A stretch of 24,324 nucleotides of DNA from GCA-003244245 sp032230565 (GCA_032230565.1 JAVXWL010000126.1:1-24324), one strand, 5' to 3'; shown: positions 9,091 through 16,819, counted from the stretch's first letter. Numbers and translations are program-made. The notes: a model not told the origin generated them from the letters alone.

Positions 9091-10133
9091 ACGATCCTTT
9101 CGAAGCTCGCCGGCCCTACTACCAGGCGGAGCTGGCCGGCGGCGCCGAGCGTTTCCTCGAACCCCGCCGGGACACCTGTCCCTGGTGCGGATCCACCGAG
9201 CTGTCGGTACGGTTGCGGACTTCCGACCTCATTCAGCATAAACCGGGCCAATTCACGCTGGAGCAGTGCGGAGCCTGTAGGCACATCTTCCAGAACCCTC
9301 GACTCACGCTAGCCGGGCTGGACTTCTACTACCGCGACTTCTACGACGGTCTGGGCCATGAGTTGATTGAACGGGCATTCAACGCGGGCGGGTCGTCCTA
9401 CCGCGGGCGCATCGACATGCTGAAGCGGTTCACCACGCCCACGAGATGGCTGGACGTCGGCGCCGGCCACGGCCACTTCTGCCGGAGCGCCCGCGAAGTT
9501 TGGCCGGACACCGTGTTCGATGGGCTAGACCTGAGCGTCAGCGTCGAGGAGGCGCAGCGCCGCGGCTGGGTCGACCACAGCTACCAGGGGGAGTTCGTCG
9601 CACTAGCCGACGAGCTGGCCGGCCAGTACGACGTGATCAGCATGCACCATTATCTGGAACACACCCGGGAGCCATTCGACGAGCTGGACGCTGTCGCCAA
9701 GATTCTGCCGGCCAGCAGCTATCTGCTGATCGAGCTGCCCGACCCCGAGTCCTCCTTCGGCCACGTACTTGGCCGCTGGTGGATGCCGTGGTTCCAGCCG
9801 CAGCACCAGCACATGATCCCGGTGCGTAACCTGGTGCAGGCGCTGACCGACCGCGGGTTCTCAGCGGTGGCCATCGAACGCGGCGCGGCCCACCAGGGCG
9901 GCGAACTGTTCCTCAGCCTGGCACTCGTACTCGTCGCCGTTGCCCCCGACCCGAGGCTGCCATGGCTGGCCGCCGAGCCGACGCGCTGGCGGCGGTTTCG
10001 GCACACCACCGTGTGGGCCGTGAGCCTGCCGCTGCTGATTCTCACGTACCTGCTCGACAAGCTGCTTCGCGAGATTGTGCGCCGCACCCACGGGGGCAAC
10101 GCCTATCGCGTGCTGGCCCGCAAGGACGGCTGA
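9087..10133 (+). CDS. Zinc-ribbon class I SAM methyltransferase with C-terminal membrane segment
   Basis: A 348-aa protein. An N-terminal zinc ribbon has Cys31, Cys34, Cys61 and Cys64 (CPWCG and CGACRH). A Rossmann SAM-binding core follows, with motif I WLDVGAGHGHF (~121-131), the acidic loop GLDLS and HHYLEH. Near the C-terminus (~305-328) a hydrophobic stretch VSLPLLILTYLL precedes basic residues (LLREIVRR), consistent with a membrane anchor or amphipathic association. It is coupled by ATGA to the glycosyltransferase. Family members methylate sugars, lipids or small metabolites; the position and membrane segment point to methylation of the glycolipid or its sugar at the membrane. The substrate is inferred. 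Confidence 0.86.
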   Translation: MNDPFEARRPYYQAELAGGAERFLEPRRDTCPWCGSTELSVRLRTSDLIQHKPGQFTLEQCGACRHIFQNPRLTLAGLDFYYRDFYDGLGHELIERAFNAGGSSYRGRIDMLKRFTTPTRWLDVGAGHGHFCRSAREVWPDTVFDGLDLSVSVEEAQRRGWVDHSYQGEFVALADELAGQYDVISMHHYLEHTREPFDELDAVAKILPASSYLLIELPDPESSFGHVLGRWWMPWFQPQHQHMIPVRNLVQALTDRGFSAVAIERGAAHQGGELFLSLALVLVAVAPDPRLPWLAAEPTRWRRFRHTTVWAVSLPLLILTYLLDKLLREIVRRTHGGNAYRVLARKDG

Positions 10134-10135
10134 GG

Positions 10136-10903
10136 GTGACCGCACCGGCGGACTTCGCCGGTCGGGTTGTCCTGGTTACCGGCGCTGCGTCCGGGATCGG
10201 GGCCGCCGTCGCCAGCCGTCTCGCCGCTGCTGGCGCCCACGTCGCGGTGGCCGACAACGACTGTATCGGCGCCGAACGCACAGTGCGCATGATCCGCGAG
10301 GCCGGCGGCCACGCCGAATCCATCGTGCTCGACGTCACCGACCCGGCCTCAGTCGAAGCCGCGGTCACCGCCACCGTCGCCGCGTTCGGCGCCCTGCATC
10401 TAGCGGTTAACAGCGCCGGAGTGACCGGCACCACCGCGCCCACCGGGGAATACGACCCAGAGGACTGGCGGCGGGTGATCGATGTCGACCTCACCGGCGT
10501 CTTCTACTGCCTGCGCTACGAGATCCCCGCCCTGCTCGCCGCCGGTGGTGGTTCGATCGTGAATCTGTCGTCAGTTTTCGGTAGTAACGGATGTCCACAG
10601 CAAGTCGCTTACGCCGCGGCCAAGCACGGTATCGTCGGCCTCACCAAGAGCGCCGCGATCGAGTACGCCTCCCAAGGCATCCGCGTCAATGCGGTCGCTC
10701 CTGGCTTCATCGAAACGCCGCTCCTGACCGAGGGTCTCACGCCGCTCAGCCGTCGAACTCTGGTCCGCGCTCATCCGATCGGCCGGCTCGGCACTGCCAC
10801 CGAGGTCGCTGGGCTGGTCGCGTTTCTGCTCTCAGACCATGCCTCATTCATCACCGGGAGCTGCCACCTCGTCGACGGCGGTTACGCGGCACACTGGAAA
10901 TAA
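10136..10903 (+). CDS. Short-chain dehydrogenase/reductase
   Basis: A 255-aa classical SDR. The cofactor motif TGAASGIG spans residues 15-22, followed by the structural NSAG motif and the catalytic residues Ser146, Tyr159 and Lys163 (YAAAKHG). Length and motif spacing match the FabG/classical SDR group. The chosen start is the GTG at 10136, two bases after the methyltransferase stop, with AAGGACGG as a ribosome-binding site; a longer upstream reading would lie wholly inside the methyltransferase gene. As the last intact gene of the operon it probably reduces or oxidises a keto/hydroxy group of the lipid or sugar. Whether it works on an ACP-bound intermediate or the released product cannot be told. 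Confidence 0.88.
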   Translation: MTAPADFAGRVVLVTGAASGIGAAVASRLAAAGAHVAVADNDCIGAERTVRMIREAGGHAESIVLDVTDPASVEAAVTATVAAFGALHLAVNSAGVTGTTAPTGEYDPEDWRRVIDVDLTGVFYCLRYEIPALLAAGGGSIVNLSSVFGSNGCPQQVAYAAAKHGIVGLTKSAAIEYASQGIRVNAVAPGFIETPLLTEGLTPLSRRTLVRAHPIGRLGTATEVAGLVAFLLSDHASFITGSCHLVDGGYAAHWK

Positions 10904-10927
10904 GAAGATCACCTGCTGGAGGCTCAC

Positions 10928-11727
10928 GTGCGCGCGTATCGCCGTGTCGTCCTCGCTGCCGCAGCGGGCGTGCTGGCTCTCCTGGGATTGCCCACCACCG
11001 GAGCCGCCGAGGCAATGAACGCATCAAAACATTTCGTCGCGCTCGGTGACTCCTACGCCTCGGGGCCAGGGATTCCTCAACAGCGAGCCGATCCGATCGG
11101 CTTCCAGCGCTCCACCCACAGCTACTCGGCAATGCTCGCCCAGGGATTAGGCATCCGGACTACACCGCCGTGAGTTGTGGCGGCGCGCGGACCGACGACA
11201 TGACGGCTCCGCAGCTGTTGCGGCGGGGACCCAACCCACCGTAGTTCGACGCGCTTCGCCCGGACACCGATCTGGTCACGCTGACCATCGGCGGCAACGA
11301 CATTGATCTCGATGATCGCTGGGTGACCTGCGCCCAACTCAGTCCCACCGACCCATCCGGCGATCCGTGTCAGCGCCACGCCACCGCCGGTGGCGCCGAC
11401 CTCTACGCGCAGCGCATCGTCGCTGCAGCGCCGAAGGTCGGCCAGGTGCTGAAGGGCATCCGACTGCGCTCGCCGCGCGCGACGGTGCTGCTGGTGGGTT
11501 ACCTACGGCTCCCGCCGAGCGCAACCGGCTGCTACCCCGCCTTTCCCATCGCCCGCGGTGACGTTCGCTACGTCGACGGGGTGGAGCAGCAGCTCACCGC
11601 CATGCTCGCTGACCAGGCCAGCAACCACGGCGCGGTGCTCGTCGACGCCTACGCGGGCTCACTTGGCCACGATGCCTGCCAACAGCCCGGCGTGAGATGG
11701 GTGGAGGGCAACAGGTGGCCGATCTAG
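10928..11727 (+). pseudogene. Secreted SGNH/GDSL hydrolase, disrupted by frameshift, amber codon and 3' truncation
   Basis: The reading starts with GTG at 10928 behind GGAGG and gives a signal peptide (basic MRAYRR, then VVLAAAAGVLALLG), then the catalytic block FVALGDSYASG. Near 11158 one base is missing: the first frame ends at TGA 11171-11173, while the homologous reading (DYTAVSCGGARTDD) continues one frame over from 11158. In that frame an in-frame TAG at 11242-11244 interrupts before FDALRPDTDLVTLTIGGNDI (block III). The reading then runs to 11727 but stops after RWVEG, without the C-terminal Asp-x-x-His block that completes the SGNH active site. Three lesions make this a dead gene. It lies 24 nt after the SDR, so it may once have been the last gene of the lipid operon. 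Confidence 0.85.
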
Positions 11728-11779
11728 CGTTGGGCGCAGTCAAGACGGCGACACTGCGTAGTTAATCGCTGGGCCCAGG

Positions 11780-12739
11780 TCAGCTGACCGGCAATGCTGC
11801 TGGCCTGGCGAAGCGCATGGCCACAGTGGTGCCGGTGGGACCGGTGTGTGTGGTCATCACGTCGGCGAGGTGGCGTGCTATCCAGATGCCCCTGCCGCGT
11901 CGTGCATCGGTGCGGGGCCGCTGGTAGCCGGTGGTCGCGGGAATGCAGGCGCGGCCCTGGTCGTCGACCTGGACGAACAAGGCGTCGAGAGTGGTCCAAC
12001 CCCGCACGCAGGCGGGCGGCTTACCGTGCTCCAGGGCGTTAGTGGCGATCTCGTCGACCGCTATCACGATGTCGTCGGTGTCCTGGTCAGCCATACCGCA
12101 GCTTGCGCCCCAGCTACGCAGTCGCCGACGTAACTCCCCAAGATTGTCGGCGGAGTCGAGATGCACGAGCAGATCGAGATCAACTGGAGCAGCTGGTGGT
12201 GATCTTTGATCCCGGGTGAGGTAGTCGATGGGCAGGCAATACTCAGGGTTGGGAATCGGACCGCTTGTGTCCAGCAGCTGTGGATGGACTGCCCGGACGT
12301 GAGCCAGCACCTCGGGTGAGTAGCGGCGCTGGTCCCACAGACACACCACCGGATATCCATAGGGCGCGTAGACCTCGTTGGCCATTGATTCGTATCGCAG
12401 ATACTGACTCACCCGGTCTGCATTGGTGTCCGCGTCGAACTCACCAATCACCCGGGTGCGGACGCCGGCGCGATGCTGCCGGGCGAGGTAGTCAGCGAAC
12501 CCCTCGAACATCTGGCCCAGCTGGTCATAGGACACCCCCGAATAGCCCCACTGCACGCGGTCTGCGGTATCACCCAGGGCGTCATACAGCACTTGGCGGG
12601 TGTCCTCGGAGATCACGGCCAGGATGGTCTCGTGGCGTCGTAGGCCTTCATCAAGGTAAGGCAACAACAGGTTACGCAGTTGCTCGTCAGAGGCATAGAT
12701 GGCCGCGACGTGGACACAGTCCCCAGTGGACGCATTCAC
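11780..12739 (-). CDS. MEDS-domain sensor fused to HATPase (anti-sigma/RsbW-like) domain
   Basis: A 319-aa two-domain regulator. Residues ~8-165 match the MEDS (DcmR-like sensory) pattern: HVAAIYASDEQ, a block around FADYLARQHRAGVRTRVIGE, and YESMANEVYAPYGYPVVCLWD. Residues ~190-315 form a GHKL ATPase of the anti-sigma factor type, with N-box IAVDEIATNALEHG, a DDQG box and the glycine-rich RRGRGIWIARHLAD. Actinobacteria carry many such fusions, thought to control sigma factors or STAS antagonists in response to a ligand. No sigma factor or STAS protein is adjacent, so the partner must be elsewhere. It follows the 170-aa gene on the same strand after a 127-bp gap. No clear Shine-Dalgarno sits before the chosen ATG, so the start is less certain than the identity. 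Confidence 0.85.
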   Translation of the reverse strand: MNASTGDCVHVAAIYASDEQLRNLLLPYLDEGLRRHETILAVISEDTRQVLYDALGDTADRVQWGYSGVSYDQLGQMFEGFADYLARQHRAGVRTRVIGEFDADTNADRVSQYLRYESMANEVYAPYGYPVVCLWDQRRYSPEVLAHVRAVHPQLLDTSGPIPNPEYCLPIDYLTRDQRSPPAAPVDLDLLVHLDSADNLGELRRRLRSWGASCGMADQDTDDIVIAVDEIATNALEHGKPPACVRGWTTLDALFVQVDDQGRACIPATTGYQRPRTDARRGRGIWIARHLADVMTTHTGPTGTTVAMRFARPAALPVS

Positions 12740-12866
12740 GACGTCGTCCGCGCAACGCCGGAGTCGACACCGCGATCACCAGCAGTCTCGGCTACACCAT
12801 CGCAAGTCATCGGATCAGAGGTACCCCGTCTCGACCGACTTACACCGCCGGCGGCACACGAGATGG

Positions 12867-13379
12867 TCAACCCTTGTCATCGACGTCGTACACCTCGGCC
12901 GCTGGCGTCGCTAGCAACAGCTCAGCCATCTCACGTTTCAGGACGGTCAAGCGGTCTTCCTGCTCAGCCGTCCGCTGCTCCATTTGCGCCAGCGCGATGA
13001 ACTCCGTGCTCACGTAGCCATCACGAAGAGCGACCGTCACGCTTCGCCCCCGGTAACCGAGCCGGAAAACGAAGCGCTCGTGCGTCGGACCCCGTTCGGG
13101 ACGCGCTAACGCGTCGTCGACGACGTACCGGCCCTCAGTCACCGCCCGGGTGACCATTTCGAACGCGTCGCGCGCGCCGGGTCCAGCGAAAGCCGTGTGC
13201 ACCTCGATCTCGCGCCGCTCCGGGGTGCCATCAGGCTCAAGCAGCGGCAGCGCCCTCTCCATCACCTTCACGGCGTGCGCCACGCCGCCCGGGGAACCCG
13301 GCCCGTGGTAGAGCATCACGTCGTCGAATGTATAAACCAACGCACTGCCCTGGTCGGTAAGCTCGATCGTGCTGATCAT
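12867..13379 (-). CDS. Conserved hypothetical, possibly a cysteine-free FmdE-like domain protein
   Basis: A 170-aa soluble protein with a strong ribosome-binding site (AAGGAG) just upstream of its ATG. The layout YHGPGSPGG then AVKVMERALPLL, a central GARDAFEMVTRAVTEGRYVV and later HERFVFRLGYRGRSVTVALR recalls formylmethanofuran dehydrogenase subunit E-like proteins, where FHGH-x-CPG is followed by a DAVQVLTGCTxGKGN block. The metal-binding cysteines of that family are absent here, so any relation would be to a divergent, non-metal form. This assignment rests on memory of motif order only. It is transcribed divergently from the gene at 13442 and probably with the MEDS regulator downstream. 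Confidence 0.7.
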   Translation of the reverse strand: MISTIELTDQGSALVYTFDDVMLYHGPGSPGGVAHAVKVMERALPLLEPDGTPERREIEVHTAFAGPGARDAFEMVTRAVTEGRYVVDDALARPERGPTHERFVFRLGYRGRSVTVALRDGYVSTEFIALAQMEQRTAEQEDRLTVLKREMAELLLATPAAEVYDVDDKG

Positions 13380-13441
13380 CGGCGCTCCTTGTTGTTCGGA
13401 CGGCTCGTCGCCAGCGGCGTCGACCTGGAATCATCGCCCCG
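13380..13441. promoter_or_regulatory. Divergent intergenic region
   Basis: The 62 bp between two divergently oriented starts must hold the 5' signals for at least the minus-strand gene, whose ribosome-binding site is the CTCCTT (minus-strand AAGGAG) at 13385-13390. I cannot point to convincing -35/-10 boxes. The plus-strand gene has no clear ribosome-binding site and may be leaderless. Confidence 0.4.
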
Positions 13442-14074
13442 ATGATCCCCCGCCATCCACGGCGACCGGTCGGGACAGTGCGCTGGCGCTTTGACGGCGA
13501 AATCGCCGCCTTCGGCACGACCTCGGGCCACCGCATCGTCGTCGGACGGTGGCCAGTGTCGCCGTTCGGCCCGATCAGCGATGTCATGATCGAAACACCC
13601 GATGGAACCAGATTGTTGATCGCGCCGAGCGAGGAGGTCGCCCGGTTCGTCGCCAGCACCTACCGCTTCGATTCTGTCGAAGTCGCACCGGTGGAGGTGA
13701 TCCGCCAGCCGAAGCGGGTGGTGGTGCTGGCCGGACAGCTGCGAGCCGACCTGATCGTCGGAGCCAGAGGCTGGCTCGGGTTGCTCTTGCGAACCGTGCC
13801 GCGGCGAGTGGCCACTACTCCGGCGTGGGCGACTGTGCTGGATCCGTTGGTCCGAGCGGTGCTCCCCGGCGTGCGCACCCGGGGTAGCGCCGGCGCCGGA
13901 CGCACGGAGTGGTACGGGGCTTGGGATCTCCATCCACTGGTGTCTGCCACCGCCAGCTGGCAGGGGGCTGACCTCGGCACCATGGCCGAGGTCAGCCCAC
14001 CGGTCCGGTTCGGCTTTGGCTCGACGCCACGCCGACCCTCAATCGTCGGCCTGACCACGACGGTGCAGCTATGA
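13442..14074 (+). CDS. Conserved hypothetical protein
   Basis: A 210-aa protein I do not recognise. It begins with a basic stretch (RHPRRP), then a compact beta-rich region (RWRFDGEIAAFGTTSGHRIVV, a further DVMIETPDGTRLLIAP) and ends with WYGAWDLHPLVSA and a terminal beta-like segment. No signal peptide or long transmembrane segment is obvious; LGLLLRTVP is short. Codon use and uninterrupted length support a real gene. It diverges from the 170-aa FmdE-like gene and may share control with it. No catalytic motif is visible. Confidence 0.7.
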   Translation: MIPRHPRRPVGTVRWRFDGEIAAFGTTSGHRIVVGRWPVSPFGPISDVMIETPDGTRLLIAPSEEVARFVASTYRFDSVEVAPVEVIRQPKRVVVLAGQLRADLIVGARGWLGLLLRTVPRRVATTPAWATVLDPLVRAVLPGVRTRGSAGAGRTEWYGAWDLHPLVSATASWQGADLGTMAEVSPPVRFGFGSTPRRPSIVGLTTTVQL

Positions 14075-14075
14075 G

Positions 14076-14391
14076 TCACTGCCGCCACTGTTCCCGCCAA
14101 TCGGGATGCGCGTCGTATACCGAGGCGACCAACCCCAGCATGGTCTCGTCGTACTGGTGATGAATTTCCCTGCGGATAAACGCGGCCTTCTCGGCAAACG
14201 GCACCGGAACACGTTCCTCCATCGCCTGCACCGGACCGCCCACCAGCAGCAACCCGCGGTGATCGTCGGTGCGCATGATGCGCAACCGGCCACGCCGCTC
14301 AGCTTCTTCGAGGTAGGGAAGTTCACCTGCCTTCGAATCGCCGCTCGTCGTCGGCGAGCCGGTCAAGCACGAAGTCACTCAGCTCATCCAT
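14076..14391 (-). pseudogene. DUF6221-like small protein gene split by a frameshift
   Basis: On the minus strand an ATG at 14391 opens MDELSDFVLDRLADDERRFEGR and then stops (TGA at 14325-14323). In an adjacent frame the reading ELPYLEEAERRGRLRIMRTD continues to 14076, ending with QYDETMLGLVASVYDAHPDWREQWRQ. The two halves together resemble DUF6221 proteins, which start with M-x-D-L-x-x-F-x-x-x-R-L-x-x-D-E and end with an ADHPDYREEWR-like tail. A single-base indel near 14323-14330 would join them into a ~105-aa protein. Alternatively the downstream half is its own gene with an unrecognised start. The family match is from memory; the frame break is seen directly. Confidence 0.5.
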
Positions 14392-14591
14392 GTCGGCCCC
14401 GTCGCTGTCTGCAATTCCACGATCCTGTCGCCGGCTCGCATCCGAGCGTAGCGTCACCCGATGACCATGCGGTGCGCAGCGTTGACCGGCCGCCGTCTTC
14501 CTGGACACATGACGTGAGTGGCGATCTACGCGCAGCAATGAGTCGGTGCATTTTTGGCGAAAAATTGGCGGGCCCCTTGCGCTCATCGCCG

Positions 14592-14834
14592 ATGACCGGC
14601 TTTCCTGAGCTTGGGCGGCTGTTTGGGCTCCGTTTTCGTGCCCGTCAACTCCACGCCTCTTGGGCAGTAGGGATAATCATAATGGGTGCGATGGTCCTGA
14701 CGCTGGCGCTAACCAGCGCTCTGCTTATCATCGGAATTGTCGGCACAGTTATCGGGATCACCCGACTTGTCTATCCCTCGGGGGGCCGTCGCCATCGCCC
14801 GATGCGACCAGGTAGGGACATCACAGGACGCTAA
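14592..14834 (+). CDS. Small membrane protein, hypothetical
   Basis: The reading gives 80 aa with one long hydrophobic block (ASWAVGIIIMGAMVLTLALT, then SALLIIGIVGTVIGITRLV), long enough for one extended or two short membrane helices, followed by a strongly basic tail (GGRRHRPMRPGRD) that should stay in the cytoplasm. The frame is open much further upstream, but there it is the shadow of the DUF6221-like gene. Candidate starts are ATG at 14538, 14592 and 14682; none has a strong ribosome-binding site, although TAGGGA precedes the last. It converges on the reductase gene with a 14-bp gap. Function unknown. Confidence 0.5.
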   Translation: MTGFPELGRLFGLRFRARQLHASWAVGIIIMGAMVLTLALTSALLIIGIVGTVIGITRLVYPSGGRRHRPMRPGRDITGR

Positions 14835-14848
14835 AACCGCGTCACTGC

Positions 14849-16567
14849 TCACAGGTCAAGGATGAGCCGCTCGCTGCGGGCCCGGGAGACGCAGATCAGC
14901 ATCGCGCCAGCCGCGCGCTCCGTACTGCTGAGCAATTTGTCGCGGTGATCGGGTTCGCCATCCAGAACTTCGGTGCGGCAGGCACCACAAACGCCTTGCT
15001 CACATCCGGTCGAGACCGCGGGAGTGACGTCGCGGATCGCTTGCAGGACGCTGCGGTCGGCGGGCACGTTGATGATGCGCCCAGTGCGGCGTAGTTCGAC
15101 GTAGAGTTCGGCGCCCCCGCTGGCCTCCGTGCCGGCGAAAGGCTCACTGTGCAGGTGCAGATCCGGCCTGGTGGCGACCCGCTCCTGCACCGCGTCCAGC
15201 ATCCGGTCCGGGCCACAACAGTAGACAGCGGTGCCCGCCGACGCAGCAGCGATGATCGCGTCCAGGTCCGGGCGGCCGCGTTCGTCTGCGGGCGTGACCT
15301 CGACCCGGTCGGGACCCAGCGCACGGATCTCGTCGAGAAAGGCCATGCTGGCTCGGCGTCGGCCGGCGTAAACGAGTTTCCATTCGCCACCCGCGGCGGC
15401 CACCCGGGCCACCATTGCCATTATCGCGGTGATCCCGATCCCGCCGGCGATGAACAGGTAGGCCCGGCTGGGCACCAGCGGAAAAAGGTTCCGCGGCCCC
15501 TCAACGGTGATCAGCTGGCCGGCTCGGGCGTCGGTGTGTACTTCCACCGACCCGCCACGTCCACCGGGAACCTGCAGGATCGCGATCCGGTATGAGGAGG
15601 TGTCGCTCGGGTCGCCGCACAGCGAGTACTGCCGGCGCCGGCCTGAGGGCAGCGCCAGCTCGATGTGTGCTCCTGGCTCCCATTTCGGCAACGGCGTCCC
15701 GTCAGGAGAATCCAGCCGCAGTGACAAGACGTTGTCGGCCTCCCACGTCGTCTGGCCGATAAGCAGCCGCATCCCATTGGCGGATACCGGAGCCCGACTC
15801 GCCGTCCTCGGCTGCGGCACGAAGGGTACGGGCATCTCCGTGTCGCGCGGATCCTCGGGCGCTGCTGCGGCTGCACCAGCCGGTTTCGCGGTGAGCAGGC
15901 GCAACGCCGACAGAAACAGGATCACCAGCCCCGCCACAAGGCTCGCCCAGTGCAAGATTGGGTTGCTGGTGTCACTACCGGCAAGCACGGTGTGCGCGCT
16001 GGCCAAACCAAACAGGGGGAACGCCAGCAGATGCAGACGGCGCCACCATCGCCAGGACAGTACGGCCCGCGCCGAGGACGTCAGCGCGAGCGCGGTTAGG
16101 AGATACACGGCCAGCACCCCGCAACCCTGGGCCACCGGATTGTTCGGCCGGACGAACGGGACGATCAGCTCCTGCACACCGATCCGCAACTGGTCAGAGG
16201 CCAGCACGGAGGCCAGGTGAATTACGGTGAAGACCACTGCGAGCGGCCCGAGGAACTCGTGGACGCCCTGCGTCCACCTACGAGTGCGTCCTCGGGTGAG
16301 CTGCGTTCCGAGCACCAGTCCGCCTATCACCGAGGCCGCGAGCAAAGCCCAGGCTATGAGACCGGACGCGCGGGCCACGTACCACCACACCAGCGAGTCG
16401 ACCTGCGCTGGGATGGATCCCGCCGACCCAGCGGTGGCCACCGGAATCGCCGATCCTGCCGAGGACTCGAGGCCGAACCCTCCGACAAACGCTCCCAGCG
16501 CGAGCGCGCTGACACATCCCGTCATGGCGATCGAACCAGCCCAGACGATCGCTTGACGCCGCTGCAT
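14849..16567 (-). CDS. Membrane flavo-iron-sulfur reductase: ferric-reductase TM domain + FAD/NAD reductase + 2Fe-2S ferredoxin
   Basis: A 572-aa modular electron-transfer protein. Residues ~1-225 are a ferric-reductase-like membrane domain with several helices and two histidine pairs, His103/His117 and His179/His192, placed to bind hemes. Residues ~265-480 are a ferredoxin-NADP-reductase unit with the FAD motif RQYSL, the nucleotide loop GGIGITAIMAMV and CCGPDRM. The C-terminal ~90 residues are a plant-type 2Fe-2S domain with Cys522, Cys527, Cys530 and Cys559 (C-x4-C-x2-C-x28-C), as in the phthalate dioxygenase reductase group. Electrons should run from NAD(P)H through FAD, with the 2Fe-2S cluster and hemes as further carriers. 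The final acceptor is unknown: extracellular metal, quinone or an unidentified partner oxygenase. Upstream lies a short ORF and a palindrome pair. Confidence 0.9.
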   Translation of the reverse strand: MQRRQAIVWAGSIAMTGCVSALALGAFVGGFGLESSAGSAIPVATAGSAGSIPAQVDSLVWWYVARASGLIAWALLAASVIGGLVLGTQLTRGRTRRWTQGVHEFLGPLAVVFTVIHLASVLASDQLRIGVQELIVPFVRPNNPVAQGCGVLAVYLLTALALTSSARAVLSWRWWRRLHLLAFPLFGLASAHTVLAGSDTSNPILHWASLVAGLVILFLSALRLLTAKPAGAAAAAPEDPRDTEMPVPFVPQPRTASRAPVSANGMRLLIGQTTWEADNVLSLRLDSPDGTPLPKWEPGAHIELALPSGRRRQYSLCGDPSDTSSYRIAILQVPGGRGGSVEVHTDARAGQLITVEGPRNLFPLVPSRAYLFIAGGIGITAIMAMVARVAAAGGEWKLVYAGRRRASMAFLDEIRALGPDRVEVTPADERGRPDLDAIIAAASAGTAVYCCGPDRMLDAVQERVATRPDLHLHSEPFAGTEASGGAELYVELRRTGRIINVPADRSVLQAIRDVTPAVSTGCEQGVCGACRTEVLDGEPDHRDKLLSSTERAAGAMLICVSRARSERLILDL

Positions 16568-16704
16568 AGCCGCTCCGTGAATGTCCAGATTTCGGTGACT
16601 TAGGGCAGCCCAATTACAGGAAATGGCCAGAGTGCCCCCTCACCTCCAGTCAACATTGCACGCTGGTGGCTACTTGAATCCCGCACTCGGACCGCTAGCC
16701 ACCA

Positions 16705-16735
16705 CACTGTGATACCACAGTGACCGATTAATCGG
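16705..16735. promoter_or_regulatory. Two adjacent palindromes upstream of the reductase gene
   Basis: CACTGTG-ATAC-CACAGTG (16705-16722) is a perfect 7-bp inverted repeat with a 4-nt spacer. One base later CCGATTAATCGG (16724-16735) is a perfect 12-bp palindrome. They lie between the stop of the short ORF and the reductase start, 138-168 nt before its ATG. They could be operators for a dimeric regulator or hairpins in the leader transcript. No T-run follows in either direction, so a simple terminator is less likely. Confidence 0.5.
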
Positions 16736-16738
16736 GTC

Positions 16739-16819
16739 TTAGTCATCCGGGGAAGGAATGGCTCGACTTCGTCGCCCGACACAGATGCGGAAGATGGACC
16801 GAACAACCTCATGGTTCAT
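16739..16819 (-). CDS. Possible short ORF (26 aa) with strong ribosome-binding site ahead of the reductase
   Basis: On the minus strand GGAGGAGA lies 5 nt before ATG at 16819 and opens a 26-aa reading, MNHEVVRSIFRICVGRR then SRAIPSPDD, ending TAA at 16739. A second ATG lies four codons-lengths away out of frame (16812) and begins a 70-aa reading that runs through the palindromes, which I consider less likely. The short ORF precedes the reductase on the same strand with the palindromes in between, a leader-peptide-like layout. No family is recognised and the peptide is not rich in one amino acid, so classical attenuation is not obvious. Confidence 0.3.
   Translation of the reverse strand: MNHEVVRSIFRICVGRRSRAIPSPDD

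Noticed and set aside
12265..13017. A 250-aa plus-strand open frame
   Set aside because: It runs antisense across the MEDS regulator and the 170-aa gene; its composition is shadow-like (Arg/Pro/Ser/Thr) and no domain is seen.
14106..14537. N-terminal extension of the small membrane protein frame
   Set aside because: This part is antisense to the DUF6221-like gene and has a shadow composition; only the region after about 14538 looks like protein.
15507..16220. A 237-aa plus-strand open frame within the reductase gene
   Set aside because: It is antisense to a gene with complete cofactor motifs and has no motif of its own.
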